Shown piece by piece: positions 54,753 through 64,000 of a stretch of 64,000 bases of DNA (positions within the stretch are counted from its first letter, which is position 1; each line of letters opens with the position of its first letter). Where the stretch lies: NCBI GenBank assembly GCA_021521415.1, contig JAIQDT010014342.1:62001-126000 (forward strand), given 5' to 3'. The DNA comes from Bidens hawaiensis (Eukaryota; Streptophyta; Magnoliopsida; Asterales; Asteraceae). Both the position numbers and the translations under genes were made by a program. The notes under the pieces are model-generated. The model ran no database searches. It worked only from the letters and a program-made list of their open reading frames with translations, and was not told the origin of the DNA.

Positions 54753-54944
54753 GCCATTTTTTTGAAATGTTCGGTACCAAACTTTAAACTCAGTTACATT
54801 GTTTTGGTTATGGTCAACCGACCCATAACAGACGGATCAGTTATAGTTACGGTTATCTATTAATCAACATATTGGTTTGGTTATGGGTCTGACCTTAAAT
54901 CGCCTCAAACTAACCTATGCACACCCTAATTCTACACCTTTTAC

Positions 54945-55025
54945 CTAATGTGAGTCTTGAACCCTATTCTTTGTTAAGTAACACCAATATCTTTACCACC
55001 ACACCATAAAAGGTGAGCTTTAAGA
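54945..55025 (-). repeat. tRNA-derived SINE-like sequence, copy 1
   Basis: The minus strand has TGGTGTGGTGGTAAAGATA (A-box-like) and AGGGTTCAAGACTC (B-box-like). A related copy is at 56475-56560. Length and a tail could not be defined. Confidence 0.4.
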
Positions 55026-55286
55026 ATTGTGCCAACCCTAATTACACATTGGATCTGTCTTTGATACGGGTGAGCCTTCATAAGAGGCTGAGATATAATG
55101 TCAGCCATCCGTATTAATTTAACGTTGTAGACTTGACTAACTAAGGAACACAATTAAGGAGAAAAATCACCGCTGTGGTAAAACCACATTGAGTCAAGTT
55201 TCGAATATGACTATAAAATTTCAAGACTTAACTGTCACCCATATAGCATTTAACCAGAAGGACAACCACAATTTAGTACATGATTG

Positions 55287-55330
55287 TCACACCCCAATCG
55301 ACGCCTGAATATATCGGGGTGTGACAAGGT
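55287..55330 (-). mobile_element. LTR end-like fragment
   Basis: TGTCACACCCCAATCG followed by ATATCGGGGTGTGACA. The first part resembles the TGTCACACC outer ends of the Gypsy LTRs in this window, and the 44-bp stretch is itself nearly palindromic. No matching other end was found. Confidence 0.4.
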
Positions 55331-56154
55331 TGTTAAAAGTCTCATGATTGCTATTAAAGTTTCGATATTAATTAAGTTGAATTAAGTATATAAAAAGCAA
55401 ATTGTTCAAACAAGTAACAAGACAAACAAAATGTTCTAGTTTATTAAACTAGGTCCAATCCCTAAGTGTTGCAATCTTTTATAAAATGCTCATGTGTTAT
55501 TACTTGAAACATGTTGAAAACAAGTGTTAACTAAAAATAGTTGGTGACTAATATAGGTTTTGACACACTAAATTAATGAAAAAAAAATTAAACAATTCAT
55601 ATGTCAGGCATTTGTCTAAGGCAAATTTGTAAATACACTTAAATGGGAACCGTGTTACAATCAAACCTTTACTGGGCCCTTGTTCCCTAACTGGGCCAAC
55701 AAATATGAACGGGTCAGACCTACATCACTATAATATAATATGGCGGCTTGATCATTGTTAATGAGTGTTTGATGCACAAAGTGTATTGTCAATCTACATC
55801 CATCATGCTGACAATTTTATGCCAATAAGAGCACAAGATGACCAAATGTAGTTCAACCACAGCAAGTTCAAAACAAGATGTACAAATAATAGCAAGCACA
55901 ACATGAATATGAATTAAGTAAAAAATGATAATAATGTAATTGTGACATTTTTCTCCCCAAAATTTATAAAAATGTTAAAACAGGCTATGTAAATTCACCT
56001 CGAAACATGAAATAGCAAGTGATATAAATGATAAAGTTGATGCACAATGATCTACATAACCTGATTATAATTAAATCTGATTTGTTTCATAATTTGATTT
56101 TATAAACTAAATCTGATTTAATAAACGTTTTTAAAATAATAGAAACAAAAATTG
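55331..56154. other. AT-rich intergenic DNA, no gene seen
   Basis: No recognisable frame, RNA or terminal repeat. It may be the remainder of the LTR that begins at 55287. Confidence 0.4.
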
Positions 56155-56232
56155 TGGTCAGTCGGGCTTGAACCCAAGCCTCAAACCGGTTCGACCCTTT
56201 GTGGGTGTCCATTAGCCAAATAGACTAATAAT
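56155..56232 (-). tRNA. tRNA-like sequence, degenerate
   Basis: The minus strand has the B-box-like GGGTTCAAGCCC preceded by a weak A-box (TTTGGCTAATGG). No full cloverleaf; likely a tRNA relic or SINE. Confidence 0.3.
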
Positions 56233-56297
56233 ATCTTAGATGCTTATAATTTGGGTTAGGTCAAGAAAACACAAATAACGATAAAATAACAATTTCA

Positions 56298-56590
56298 CCT
56301 TAGTTAAATAATTTAATAGATGAAATTAAACATGAAGAAATTTAAGATATTTATAGATGAAAACCTTATAACTGAAGATGTAATATTTCAATTTAAACTC
56401 AAAAATAAAAATGTGTGATTAGATTTAGATTTAAATTATTTTCTTAACAACTAATTTATTTATTTTTCACATTTTGCTTCTTGTGCGGTTTGAACCCCAT
56501 CATTTTGGGTAACACCAATACTTTTCCAATCACCATCACACCATAAGGGGTGGGGCTTTAAAAATTATTTGTGTAGATAATTCTAATAAA
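56298..56590 (+). repeat. Paralogue of 51331-51605 plus 54938-55055 (unoccupied site)
   Basis: Matches the left flank (TTAAATAGATGAAATTAAAC, GATTAGATTTAGA) and the right flank (AACACCAATA, CCACACCATAA) of the hAT-like element, but without the 3.3-kb insert between them. It shows that the flanks were once contiguous. Confidence 0.7.
56475..56560 (-). repeat. tRNA-derived SINE-like sequence, copy 2
   Basis: The minus strand has TGGTGTGATGGTGATTGG and GGGGTTCAAACCGC, aligned with 54945-55025. It belongs to the duplicated segment 56298-56590. Confidence 0.4.
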
Positions 56591-56677
56591 CAAAAGCCTT
56601 AATGAACTCAAAATGAAAATACGCTAAATGCGTAAATGTGAAAAATTAGAACGAGAAGATAAAACTAAACCAATCTA

Positions 56678-57070
56678 TCTATACTATTAAAGCACTAAAA
56701 TTTTTGAACACATGATCTCTTCTTATTGGTTCAGCCATATTGCTTCAATATATAACAATCACTTCTTTGATCATGTTAACAATTAAATAATTCAAAAATA
56801 AAATAAAATATCAAGTCTTCCTAGATTTTCTTCCCATTTAAATAATTTTAAATTCATACTGAATGTCAACATATATCATATGACAATTAGACATATATTT
56901 AAACATAGTCAATACATTAACTATTTTTAAATCATAGTCAATGCATTAATTATCTTTAAATAAATTATTATGGCCAATAAATTAGAACATCAATTTTAAT
57001 ATATGTTTGTTGTGGTTTTTTTTTAACAAGCTTAATTAATTTATGATTTCTTTTTGTTTAACTCATATAA
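56678..57070 (+). mobile_element. Helitron 5' part, interrupted by Gypsy element 2
   Basis: A canonical 5' terminus TCTATACTATTAAAGCAC follows an A, with the common downstream phrase CTTCTTATTGGTTCAGCC. The element is cut at 57070 by an LTR and its CTRRT end is not in the window. No Rep/helicase seen in this part. Confidence 0.65.
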
Positions 57071-59790
57071 TGTGACAATCGTCAATTTCAGGTTAACTCC
57101 GTTAACTCAACTCCGTCAATTCAAACTTTAAGATCATTGAATCTATAACGCACACATCATTACATTTAAACTAAGGTTTAAATGACGCTTAACACTTACT
57201 ACATGTGTAGTCTTTCGGGATTTGCACCGAAACGCAAACGAGTTGACGCAAACGATTGATAAATAAACGAAAAACGTCAAAACAATAATTATGTGATAAT
57301 TATGTGTTAGACTTATGTGTTATGTGATAACATGATTATAAACGTTAACTCAAGACGAAAACAAGCTAGTTAGGCTAGAAAAACAACACTTGAAAGTAGA
57401 GGGACTAGAGTGTAACTTGTATATCTATAAATATAACCTTAACACTTAACCCTAACTTATTATTATAAACCTACAAGCTCCGATCGGCCCCTCCCTTGCT
57501 CCCTCTTGGCTGCCGTCCACAAGCACACACACATACAAGCCCTAATCAAGTGTTTAATCCAAGAACTAGGTGCTAGGAAGGTATAATTGATCATCCTTTA
57601 CCTTCTTGTTGTTTAATTTTGATGTTTAATGGGTTAATTAAGAACCCTAGGCAGCCGATTTTTATATGTATGTATGAGTTAACATGATGGTTGTTGAATT
57701 CATGATGATTGATAACTAGTATTGATGTTGTTGCTTGATTGATTGTTGTCTTTGATTTGAGTTAAAACACAAACCCTAATCTTGTATGTATGGTGTAATT
57801 GATATGCATGGATAGTGGTTGTAGTGTCTAGCATGTTATATGATTGATTTATGGTCCATAGATAGTTAAATTGTTGAGTTTTGATGTGAACAGATTCTGG
57901 ACAGAATGTGTATACGATGTTTAAGTGACTGTAACGAAGTGTAAACGTGAAAATTGGTTGAGATTGTGGGTACTGCAGAAACTAGGGTGAGTCTAGTTTC
58001 TATAAAGTATAAGTTTGTAATTTTTGGACAAGTAGAAGTTTACTTTTATGATTTTACAAAAACGTTGTGCAAAGCTGAGCTGTTAGACCTGCTGTTAGGT
58101 TATGTTGTAAATGTTATATCTCATGAACTACGAGACCAATTGGGTTGGTTCCACTTCTGGAAGTTGACTCATTGAGTTAGGAACCAAACCCAAGTGGTCT
58201 TGCATTTATTGGATTTTTCGTTTAACGGGAATTGCAAATAACATTCTGTTGCGCATGAATCTGACTGATATGAGTTTACTGTAGTGTTTTGATCATTATG
58301 AGAAATCTATATGGAATAAAAATAAGATAAAATATGTTCTGGAAACCTAAGACATGTATGTTTCAGTGGTGATTTTTGGTGAATTAATTGAGATGATATG
58401 ATCGGTGAAATAGTACAATCTTTCACGTAGAAATTCTGTCACAGTGAAACTAGCTGCTGAGTTGTGTATAAATGCATGAAATATGATATTTCTTATATAA
58501 TTGTTATGTTTTGACCAAAATACCCTTGCGGGGAATAGTTGCAAATTGTTTGCCATGATTTGACCAAATTGCCCTTATGGGGAATAATGGCTAGTAATTG
58601 TTATTTGTTGACCAAAATGCCCTTACGGGGATAATTGCTAGTAAAGTATGTTATTAATACATGACACAAAAGTAATTGTTCACTCTCGTATCGTATCACA
58701 ATTGTACTTGTTTAAGTCACAAACGATTCACAAACGAAACACGAAACATGTTACGTGCATAGGTATTATGTGCCGAGTCTAGAGACTCGTTAAACATACC
58801 GATACTTAGAAAATCTCTTTGTTATTTAGAACGCTAGAGAGTTTCTACGACGCGCATCACTTGGTGATCTAATTCGGGATATTCTTCGCAAACAGTGAGT
58901 TCACTTACCCCACTCTTAAACTGTTTTCAAACGTTTTTCACTTGGGGGAGATAACATACTCCGATAAACGCATTTTTGAGATAAACGCATATTTAAGATT
59001 TTGTTATAAATTATATATCACTTGTAAAGACTAAGCGGCAAACGTAACATTTGAAGTCCCACACATCGAACCGGTTAATATTTAGAATAGCGAGTCACTG
59101 TTGAGTAGTACTACTGGGTTTGACAAACCCCACCCGACGCTAAGCTCAACTGGAGGTTGAGTGGGTGTAATTTTGGCTAACACTTACCATGGTCTGGATT
59201 GACCTGGTGACGGGCACTTGATAAACAGTCAGCTTCGGTGTCGAACCACTTAGTAATACTTGTTGTATAGATTAGCTACCTATCGATATATAATTTGACA
59301 TAATATTATCTGGTAACGCAAAACGCCGTAACGTGGTTACGCAAAACGCAAAACGCCGTAACGTGGTTACGCAAAACGCAAAACGCCGTAATGTGGTTAC
59401 GCAAAACGCTTAAACGCCGTAACGAGGTTACGCAAAACACTTAACGTAAACGCTGAATGCAAACGCTAAACGATTTATCTTATATAACTTGTGAACCCAC
59501 CAACCTTGTGTTGACACTTTTAGTATGTTATTCTCAGGTAGCCGAGGCGGGCGCGCGGTTTAGGAGCATGCATTAAATGAAAACACTTTTATTCTGCAAA
59601 CTTATTTTTAACAGTTATCTTTGGTTTTAAGTCGTCCTGCGTGACGCAACTTTTGAATTAAGGTTTTTACGCTTCCGCACTTATTTGCATTTAAACGTTT
59701 TTATGGTTTGATTATAACTGATGATTCCGATTCTGCCAGTTCACACCCTCTGACGGTAAAACTCCGTGAGTGGATTTTGAGGGTGTGACA
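57071..59790 (+). repeat. Gypsy element 2, 5' LTR (2,720 bp)
   Basis: Begins TGTGACAATCG and ends GGGTGTGACA. A TATA box lies at about 57425-57433 (CTATAAATA). It contains a short tandem repeat of TTGACCAAAATGCCC-type units at 58510-58640 and a 30-bp repeat (ACGCAAAACGCCGTAACGTG) at 59318-59440. The left boundary is inferred from the terminal dinucleotide and from the interrupted Helitron. Confidence 0.8.
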
Positions 59791-59793
59791 GAT

Positions 59794-59805
59794 TGGTATC
59801 AGATC
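59794..59805 (+). other. Primer-binding site, Gypsy element 2
   Basis: TGGTATCAGATC, matching the 3' end of initiator tRNA-Met with one difference, 3 bp after the LTR. Confidence 0.85.
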
Positions 59806-59967
59806 CATTGGTTATAGCGAACTAGAAGCTGCATGCATACTAGACTATAACCGCGACGACCCATTAGTTATAATGATACGCACTGCATAGGTTTGTGTAG
59901 TCTTGAAATCTTATCTCTTTACCTATTTTCACTCATACGCGCGCGCATACACGGCTTACCTGTAGGA

Positions 59968-60731
59968 ATGTCGACGCCACCCTCATCATCATCCGATTCG
60001 ATGATGCATGCTCACGGGATGGAACCTCAGTTACCTACCGCCTCGCCACCCCGCGTAGTCCCGGAACTCGAAGCTCCCGCACCGAAGAGGTACCGCCTAT
60101 CCGGAGGCCTTTACGAAAACGACGTTAGCTGGGATTGGTACCCAAACATGATCAGACGTATGGTCTATCGCGAACAAGTTCCCCCGTTGCCTCACCCGAA
60201 CCATCCTGCTTATCCCAACACCCTACCACCCATAACCGAACCTGTAGAGCGAGTTCTCGCAGCTGTGTTTCTTGTTTGGAGCGTGATGTGGGTTACATGC
60301 GCTACACGAGAGAGAACGTTTCCAGACTGTTTAAAGACGGAACCGAGACTAAGGAGGAGATTGCCCGCATGGCAGCGGCAATGAAAGATATGCAAGAGAC
60401 TAGTGAGCAACAAATGAAGGTTATGATGAAGATGCAAGCTGAGATGATAGACTTGCAAGAGCAACTCCAAGAAGCAAGGACCCGAACTGAGATAGCGTTA
60501 GAGCGTTGCGATGTCTTACAAATGCAACTTGCTCAGAACGCAGCTGAACCTGAGGCAGAGCCTGAGGCCGAGCCTGGGGCAGAGCCTGAAGTAGAACCTG
60601 AAGAAGATCCCGAAGAGGAGCCTGAGGAAGATCCCGAGGAAGATCCCGAGGAGGAACCCGAAGAAGAACCTGAAGAAGAACCGGCTGAGGAGGAGGCACA
60701 CTCAGAGGTGTCCTCAGATGACGACATCTAG
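59968..60731 (+). pseudogene. Extra ORF between PBS and gag (ORF0), Gypsy element 2, frameshifted
   Basis: ATG at 59968 (MSTPPSSSSDSMMHAHGM). A Pro-rich N-terminal part is followed by a Trp/Tyr-containing segment (YENDVSWDWYPNMIRRMVY). The frame shifts near 60255-60265, where about two extra bases lie. The second frame carries a coiled coil (MKDMQETSEQQMKVMMKMQ, about 60370-60535), then a Glu/Pro repeat tail (EEPEEDPEEDPEEEPEEEP) to the stop at 60731. Same place and acidic character as the ORF at 38986-40152 but no close sequence match by eye. Function unknown. Confidence 0.6.
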
Positions 60732-60980
60732 TAATGATGACACTTAGATGGAGGGAACCCCTCCATCCGAACTATTATTTTTCTATGATTTTAAGGATTG
60801 ATTGGAAATACTTTGTAGCGAATACAATGGTTTTAATCATGAATTTTTTTTAGACTAATATGTGGTTGTGATGCGATGTTGTTTCTTATTTTCTTTCTTA
60901 CCTATCTTTTATTACATGTATGGTGTGTTGTATATGAAAGAAAAATTCATGTTTAACATTTTATACGGTGATTCTAGGAA

Positions 60981-63900
60981 ATGGCTGGAAGAAACGCTGG
61001 ACGAGGACGTGGTAACATCAGCATGACTGCAGCTGAACTCCAAACTCTGCTGAATGACCATGTTGCGGCCGCCTTAGCCGCACACGTACAGAATCAAACT
61101 GGAGGTCCGAGTGGAACGTGTACCTTCAAGAACTACCTTGACTGCAAGCCCAGTACGTTTAAGGGCACTGAGGGAGCTATAGGCTTCCTGCGTTGGGCTG
61201 AGAAGGCCGAGTCGGCCTTTGAGATGTGTAATTGTCCCCCTGCCAGTAGGGTCAAATTCGCTGCTGGGACACTTGAGGATTCCGCCCTCACTTGGTGGAA
61301 TTCAAACGTTCAGATCCTTGGGTTGGAACTGGCTAACGCGATGAACTGGGAGGAGTTCAAGAGCATGATGCGAGAGGAGTACTGTCCGAGGGAAGAAATT
61401 TCGAAGTTAGAGTCGGAATTTTGGTCGTTGAAGATGGTGGGCTCAGAAATCGAAGCCTACACTACTCGTTCGCACGAGTTGGCTGTGATGTGTCCGCGGA
61501 TGGTGGATCCGCCGAGCAAGAGGATAGAAATGTACATTGATGGTTTAGCACCGCAAATTCAGGGCATGGTGACGTCTTCCAGACCAGCCACGATCCAACA
61601 AGCGATCCGTTTAGCTCACAAACTGACGGATCAGGCTGTGACCCAAGGTGCGTTACCACCTAGGGGTTCGACCACTAAAGCCCGTGACAACCCGAGTAAT
61701 GACCACGTCAGCAACAGTAACAGCAACAGCAACCCGAACAGCGGGAAGAGAAAGTTTGACAACACCAGATCTTCATCCTCGAACCTCCCACCGCAACAAC
61801 ACTACCGTAAGCCCGAGTTCACTCGGAGCTTTAACACTCAGAATCACAACAACAACAACAACAACAACGGTAGCGGGCAGGTTTCGAGCGGATATGCTGG
61901 GAAATATCCAAAGTGCAACAGGTGCAACGATCATCATGTTGGCCAGTGTGACCGTGTCAAGTGTCAAAGATGCGGAAAGATAGGTCACCCAGCGAAAGAG
62001 TGTAGAGGAGACCTTGCGGCAAAGGGTGCTCCTAAGCCACCGATGACAACTAAGGGATGTTTTGAATGTGGGCAGGAAGGTCATTTCCGGAAGGATTGCC
62101 CCAAGCTGAAACAGAATGACAACAATGGGGGTAATGGAAGTGGCAGTAATGGTGGAGGAAATGGCAAAGGAAGAGCGTTTGTGATTGGATCGGGTCAAGC
62201 CCGCAATGATCCGCATGTGGTGTCTGGTAAGTTCCCTGTAAACGATTGTTTTGCTTCTGTTTTGTTTGACACTGGAGCTGATAGGAGTTTTGTGTCGAAA
62301 GCCTTTAGCCAACTTTTAGACCTTACTCCAACCCCGTTAGACGCTAAGTTTCCTGTTGAATTAGCTAACGGTAAAACTGTAGTAACAACTCATATACTTG
62401 CGGGATGTAAGTTGAAACTGTCAGGTCATGTCTTTGACATCGACCTTATTCCTTTTACGCTTAGTAGTTTCGATGTCGTTGTCGGCATGGACTGGTTATC
62501 CGAGAACCGAGCAGAGATTATATGCCATGATAAGATAGTCCATATTACCACCCCTTCCGGCGAGATCATTTCGGTCCGAGGCGAGAAAAGCGGCATGACC
62601 ACCAGCGTCATTACCCTTATGAAGGCACAGAAGTATCTACGAAAGGGTCATCCGGCAATTTTGGCGCAGATTGTTGAGAAACCCGCGGAGGAGAAACGAA
62701 TTGAAGATATACCTGTTGTGCGAGACTTCCCGGAAGTTTTCCCAGAGGATTTGCCCGGACTCCCTCCTATTCGTCAAGTCGAATTCCAAATCGAGTTGAC
62801 ACCCGGTGCAGCACCCATAGCACGAGCCCCGTATCGGCTCGCACCGGCGGAACTTCAGGAGTTGTCCACTCAGTTGCAAGATTTGTTGGATAAGGGTTTT
62901 ATCCGACCTAGCTCATCGCCATGGGGAGCCCCTGTCTTGTTTGTCCGAAAGAAAGACGGGACTTTCCGAATGTGCATCGACTACCGGGAGTTGAACAAGG
63001 TGACGGTCAAGAACCGTTATCCTTTACCCCGAATTGATGATTTGTTTGACCAGCTTCAAGGATCGAGTTACTACTCGAAGATTGATCTACGATCCGGTTA
63101 CCACCAGCTGAGAGTGCGCGAAGAAGATATCTCAAAGACGGCTTTCAGAACACGGTATGGTCACTACGAGTTTTCGGTTATGCCTTTTGGCCTAACCAAC
63201 GCGCCAGCCGTATTTATGGATCTCATGAATCGAGTATGCAAGGCGTACCTCGACAAGTTCGTGATTGTTTTCATCGATGATATTCTCGTCTACTCCAAGA
63301 ACGAGACTGACCACGAAGAGCACTTAAGGGTAATTCTGGAACTATTGAAGAAGGAACAACTGTATGCTAAACTCTCGAAATGTGAATTTTGGCTTCGCGA
63401 GGTTCACTTTTTAGGACATGTGATCAACGAGAATGGTATCCATGTCGATCCCGGTAAGGTTGAGGCCATCAAAAACTGGGAAGCACCTAAGACTCCGACT
63501 GAGGTGCGACAATTCCTAGGACTGGACGGCTACTACCGGCGTTTCAGCGAGGGATTTTCAAAAATTGCTCAACCCCTCACCGCTTTGACCCACAAGGGCA
63601 CTAATTACAACTGGGGTGACGCGCAAGAATCCGCTTTTCAACTGTTGAAAACCAAGCTTTGTAGCGCCCCTATTTTAGCCCTCCCCGAGGGAACGGAAAA
63701 TTTTGAGGTACACTGTGACGCATCTATACAAGGTCTCGGTTGTGTGCTGATGCAACTCGAGAAGGTTATAGCCTACGCCTCTCGACAACTACGGGTTCAC
63801 GAGAAGAACTACACGACCCATGATTTGGAACTCGGAGCTGTGGTGTTTGCTCTTAAGATATGGAGGCATTACTTGTACGGTACCAAGTTTACCATTTACA

Positions 63901-64000
63901 CCGACCACAAGAGTCTCCAACATATCTACGATCAGAAGGAGCTGAACATGCGACAGCGTCGTTGGGTCGAGTTGCTTAAAGATTACGATTGTGCCATCAA
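60981..64000 (+). CDS. gag-pol: Gag-Pol polyprotein, Gypsy element 2, open to window end (partial)
   Basis: From ATG 60981 the frame is uninterrupted for 1,006 codons and runs off the window. The Gag core spans about residues 45-200 ([25 protein letters not shown]). An Asn/Ser-rich linker follows. Three zinc-knuckle-like motifs lie at about 310-375 ([40 protein letters not shown]). Protease FDTGADRSF lies near 429. RT runs from about 585 with catalytic FIDDILVYS near 764. RNase H starts near 907 ([16 protein letters not shown]) with [16 protein letters not shown] near 975. All expected residues are present, in contrast to Gypsy element 1. Gag and Pol are in one frame, as in Tekay/Del chromoviruses. 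Integrase and chromodomain should follow beyond 64000. Confidence 0.95.
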   Translation, partial: MAGRNAGRGRGNISMTAAELQTLLNDHVAAALAAHVQNQTGGPSGTCTFKNYLDCKPSTFKGTEGAIGFLRWAEKAESAFEMCNCPPASRVKFAAGTLEDSALTWWNSNVQILGLELANAMNWEEFKSMMREEYCPREEISKLESEFWSLKMVGSEIEAYTTRSHELAVMCPRMVDPPSKRIEMYIDGLAPQIQGMVTSSRPATIQQAIRLAHKLTDQAVTQGALPPRGSTTKARDNPSNDHVSNSNSNSNPNSGKRKFDNTRSSSSNLPPQQHYRKPEFTRSFNTQNHNNNNNNNGSGQVSSGYAGKYPKCNRCNDHHVGQCDRVKCQRCGKIGHPAKECRGDLAAKGAPKPPMTTKGCFECGQEGHFRKDCPKLKQNDNNGGNGSGSNGGGNGKGRAFVIGSGQARNDPHVVSGKFPVNDCFASVLFDTGADRSFVSKAFSQLLDLTPTPLDAKFPVELANGKTVVTTHILAGCKLKLSGHVFDIDLIPFTLSSFDVVVGMDWLSENRAEIICHDKIVHITTPSGEIISVRGEKSGMTTSVITLMKAQKYLRKGHPAILAQIVEKPAEEKRIEDIPVVRDFPEVFPEDLPGLPPIRQVEFQIELTPGAAPIARAPYRLAPAELQELSTQLQDLLDKGFIRPSSSPWGAPVLFVRKKDGTFRMCIDYRELNKVTVKNRYPLPRIDDLFDQLQGSSYYSKIDLRSGYHQLRVREEDISKTAFRTRYGHYEFSVMPFGLTNAPAVFMDLMNRVCKAYLDKFVIVFIDDILVYSKNETDHEEHLRVILELLKKEQLYAKLSKCEFWLREVHFLGHVINENGIHVDPGKVEAIKNWEAPKTPTEVRQFLGLDGYYRRFSEGFSKIAQPLTALTHKGTNYNWGDAQESAFQLLKTKLCSAPILALPEGTENFEVHCDASIQGLGCVLMQLEKVIAYASRQLRVHEKNYTTHDLELGAVVFALKIWRHYLYGTKFTIYTDHKSLQHIYDQKELNMRQRRWVELLKDYDCAI

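Larger units (their letters stand above)
51606..54937. mobile_element. hAT-like non-autonomous element with nested inserts
   Basis: The left end is AGGGGTGTATAAATTAACC and the right end, read in reverse, AGGGTGTGCATAGG. Subterminal regions are rich in AACCG/CGGTT (51620-51840, 54790-54880), as seen in hAT families. A paralogous segment at 56298-56590 lacks this insert. Inside are a fold-back MITE (51942-52424) and a solo LTR (52499-54622). The target duplication was not settled. No transposase. Confidence 0.6.
57071..64000 (+). mobile_element. Ty3/Gypsy element 2 (Tekay-like), 5' part
   Basis: 5' LTR, iMet-type PBS, extra acidic ORF, then an open gag-pol running off the window. The left flank TATAA (57066-57070) should recur after the 3' LTR outside the window. 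It is unrelated in LTR sequence to Gypsy element 1 but has the same gene order, including the ORF before gag. Confidence 0.92.

Noticed and set aside
60421..60727. Ser/Gly- and Leu/Arg-rich minus-strand frames
   Set aside because: Reverse complement of the Glu/Pro repeat tail in the ORF before gag.

Overview
The window is nuclear DNA of a flowering plant: a eudicot, most likely Asteraceae. This rests on intron-bearing plant genes, AT-rich intergenic DNA, plant-type Ty1/Copia and Ty3/Gypsy elements, Helitrons, MULEs, and LTR termini of the TGTAACAT...GTGTGACA style. The family assignment is inference, and no species is claimed. Only one host gene looks complete; nearly everything else is layered transposable elements and captured gene fragments.

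Layout. 1-4064: a recent tandem duplication with units of about 1,940 bp, each carrying a MITE-like element with a CCN-rich core. 4127-5433: a small MITE and AT-rich DNA. 5434-7122: a Helitron 3' end (minus strand), then a degenerate 3' piece of the autophagy gene ATG11. 7675-11114: the signal recognition particle receptor alpha-subunit gene, nine coding exons, every splice junction in frame, but with CTG where the first ATG is expected. 13371-14066: a complete small Helitron. 14557-16991: a MULE with 115-bp terminal inverted repeats and a perfect 9-bp target duplication; it has picked up a piece of the mitochondrial gene ccmFc.

19848-42264: a 22.4-kb Ty3/Gypsy element on the minus strand with decayed gag-pol, an extra acidic ORF before gag and G-box-rich LTRs. 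Nested in its pol gene is a 12.3-kb Sirevirus-like Ty1/Copia element (23100-35422). That element has near-identical 437-bp LTRs, a perfect GCATC target duplication and a large accessory ORF region after RT/RNase H. 42485-49101: a CACTA-like element without transposase, carrying a solo LTR at 45394-47406. 49350-49720: a second captured CLV1/BAM-type LRR fragment, related to one at 18203-18400.

51606-54937: a hAT-like element holding a fold-back MITE and a solo LTR (52499-54622, TSD TCATG). 56678-57070: a Helitron 5' end cut by the LTR of a second Gypsy element (57071 to beyond 64000). That element's gag-pol frame is open from 60981 to the window edge. The two Gypsy elements share an extra acidic ORF between primer-binding site and gag.

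No single new functional system is proven here. The strongest leads are the mitochondrial fragment inside a MULE, the CTG start of an otherwise intact essential gene, the accessory ORFs and palindrome arrays of the Copia element, the ORF upstream of gag in both Gypsy elements, and the G-box array in the Gypsy LTR.
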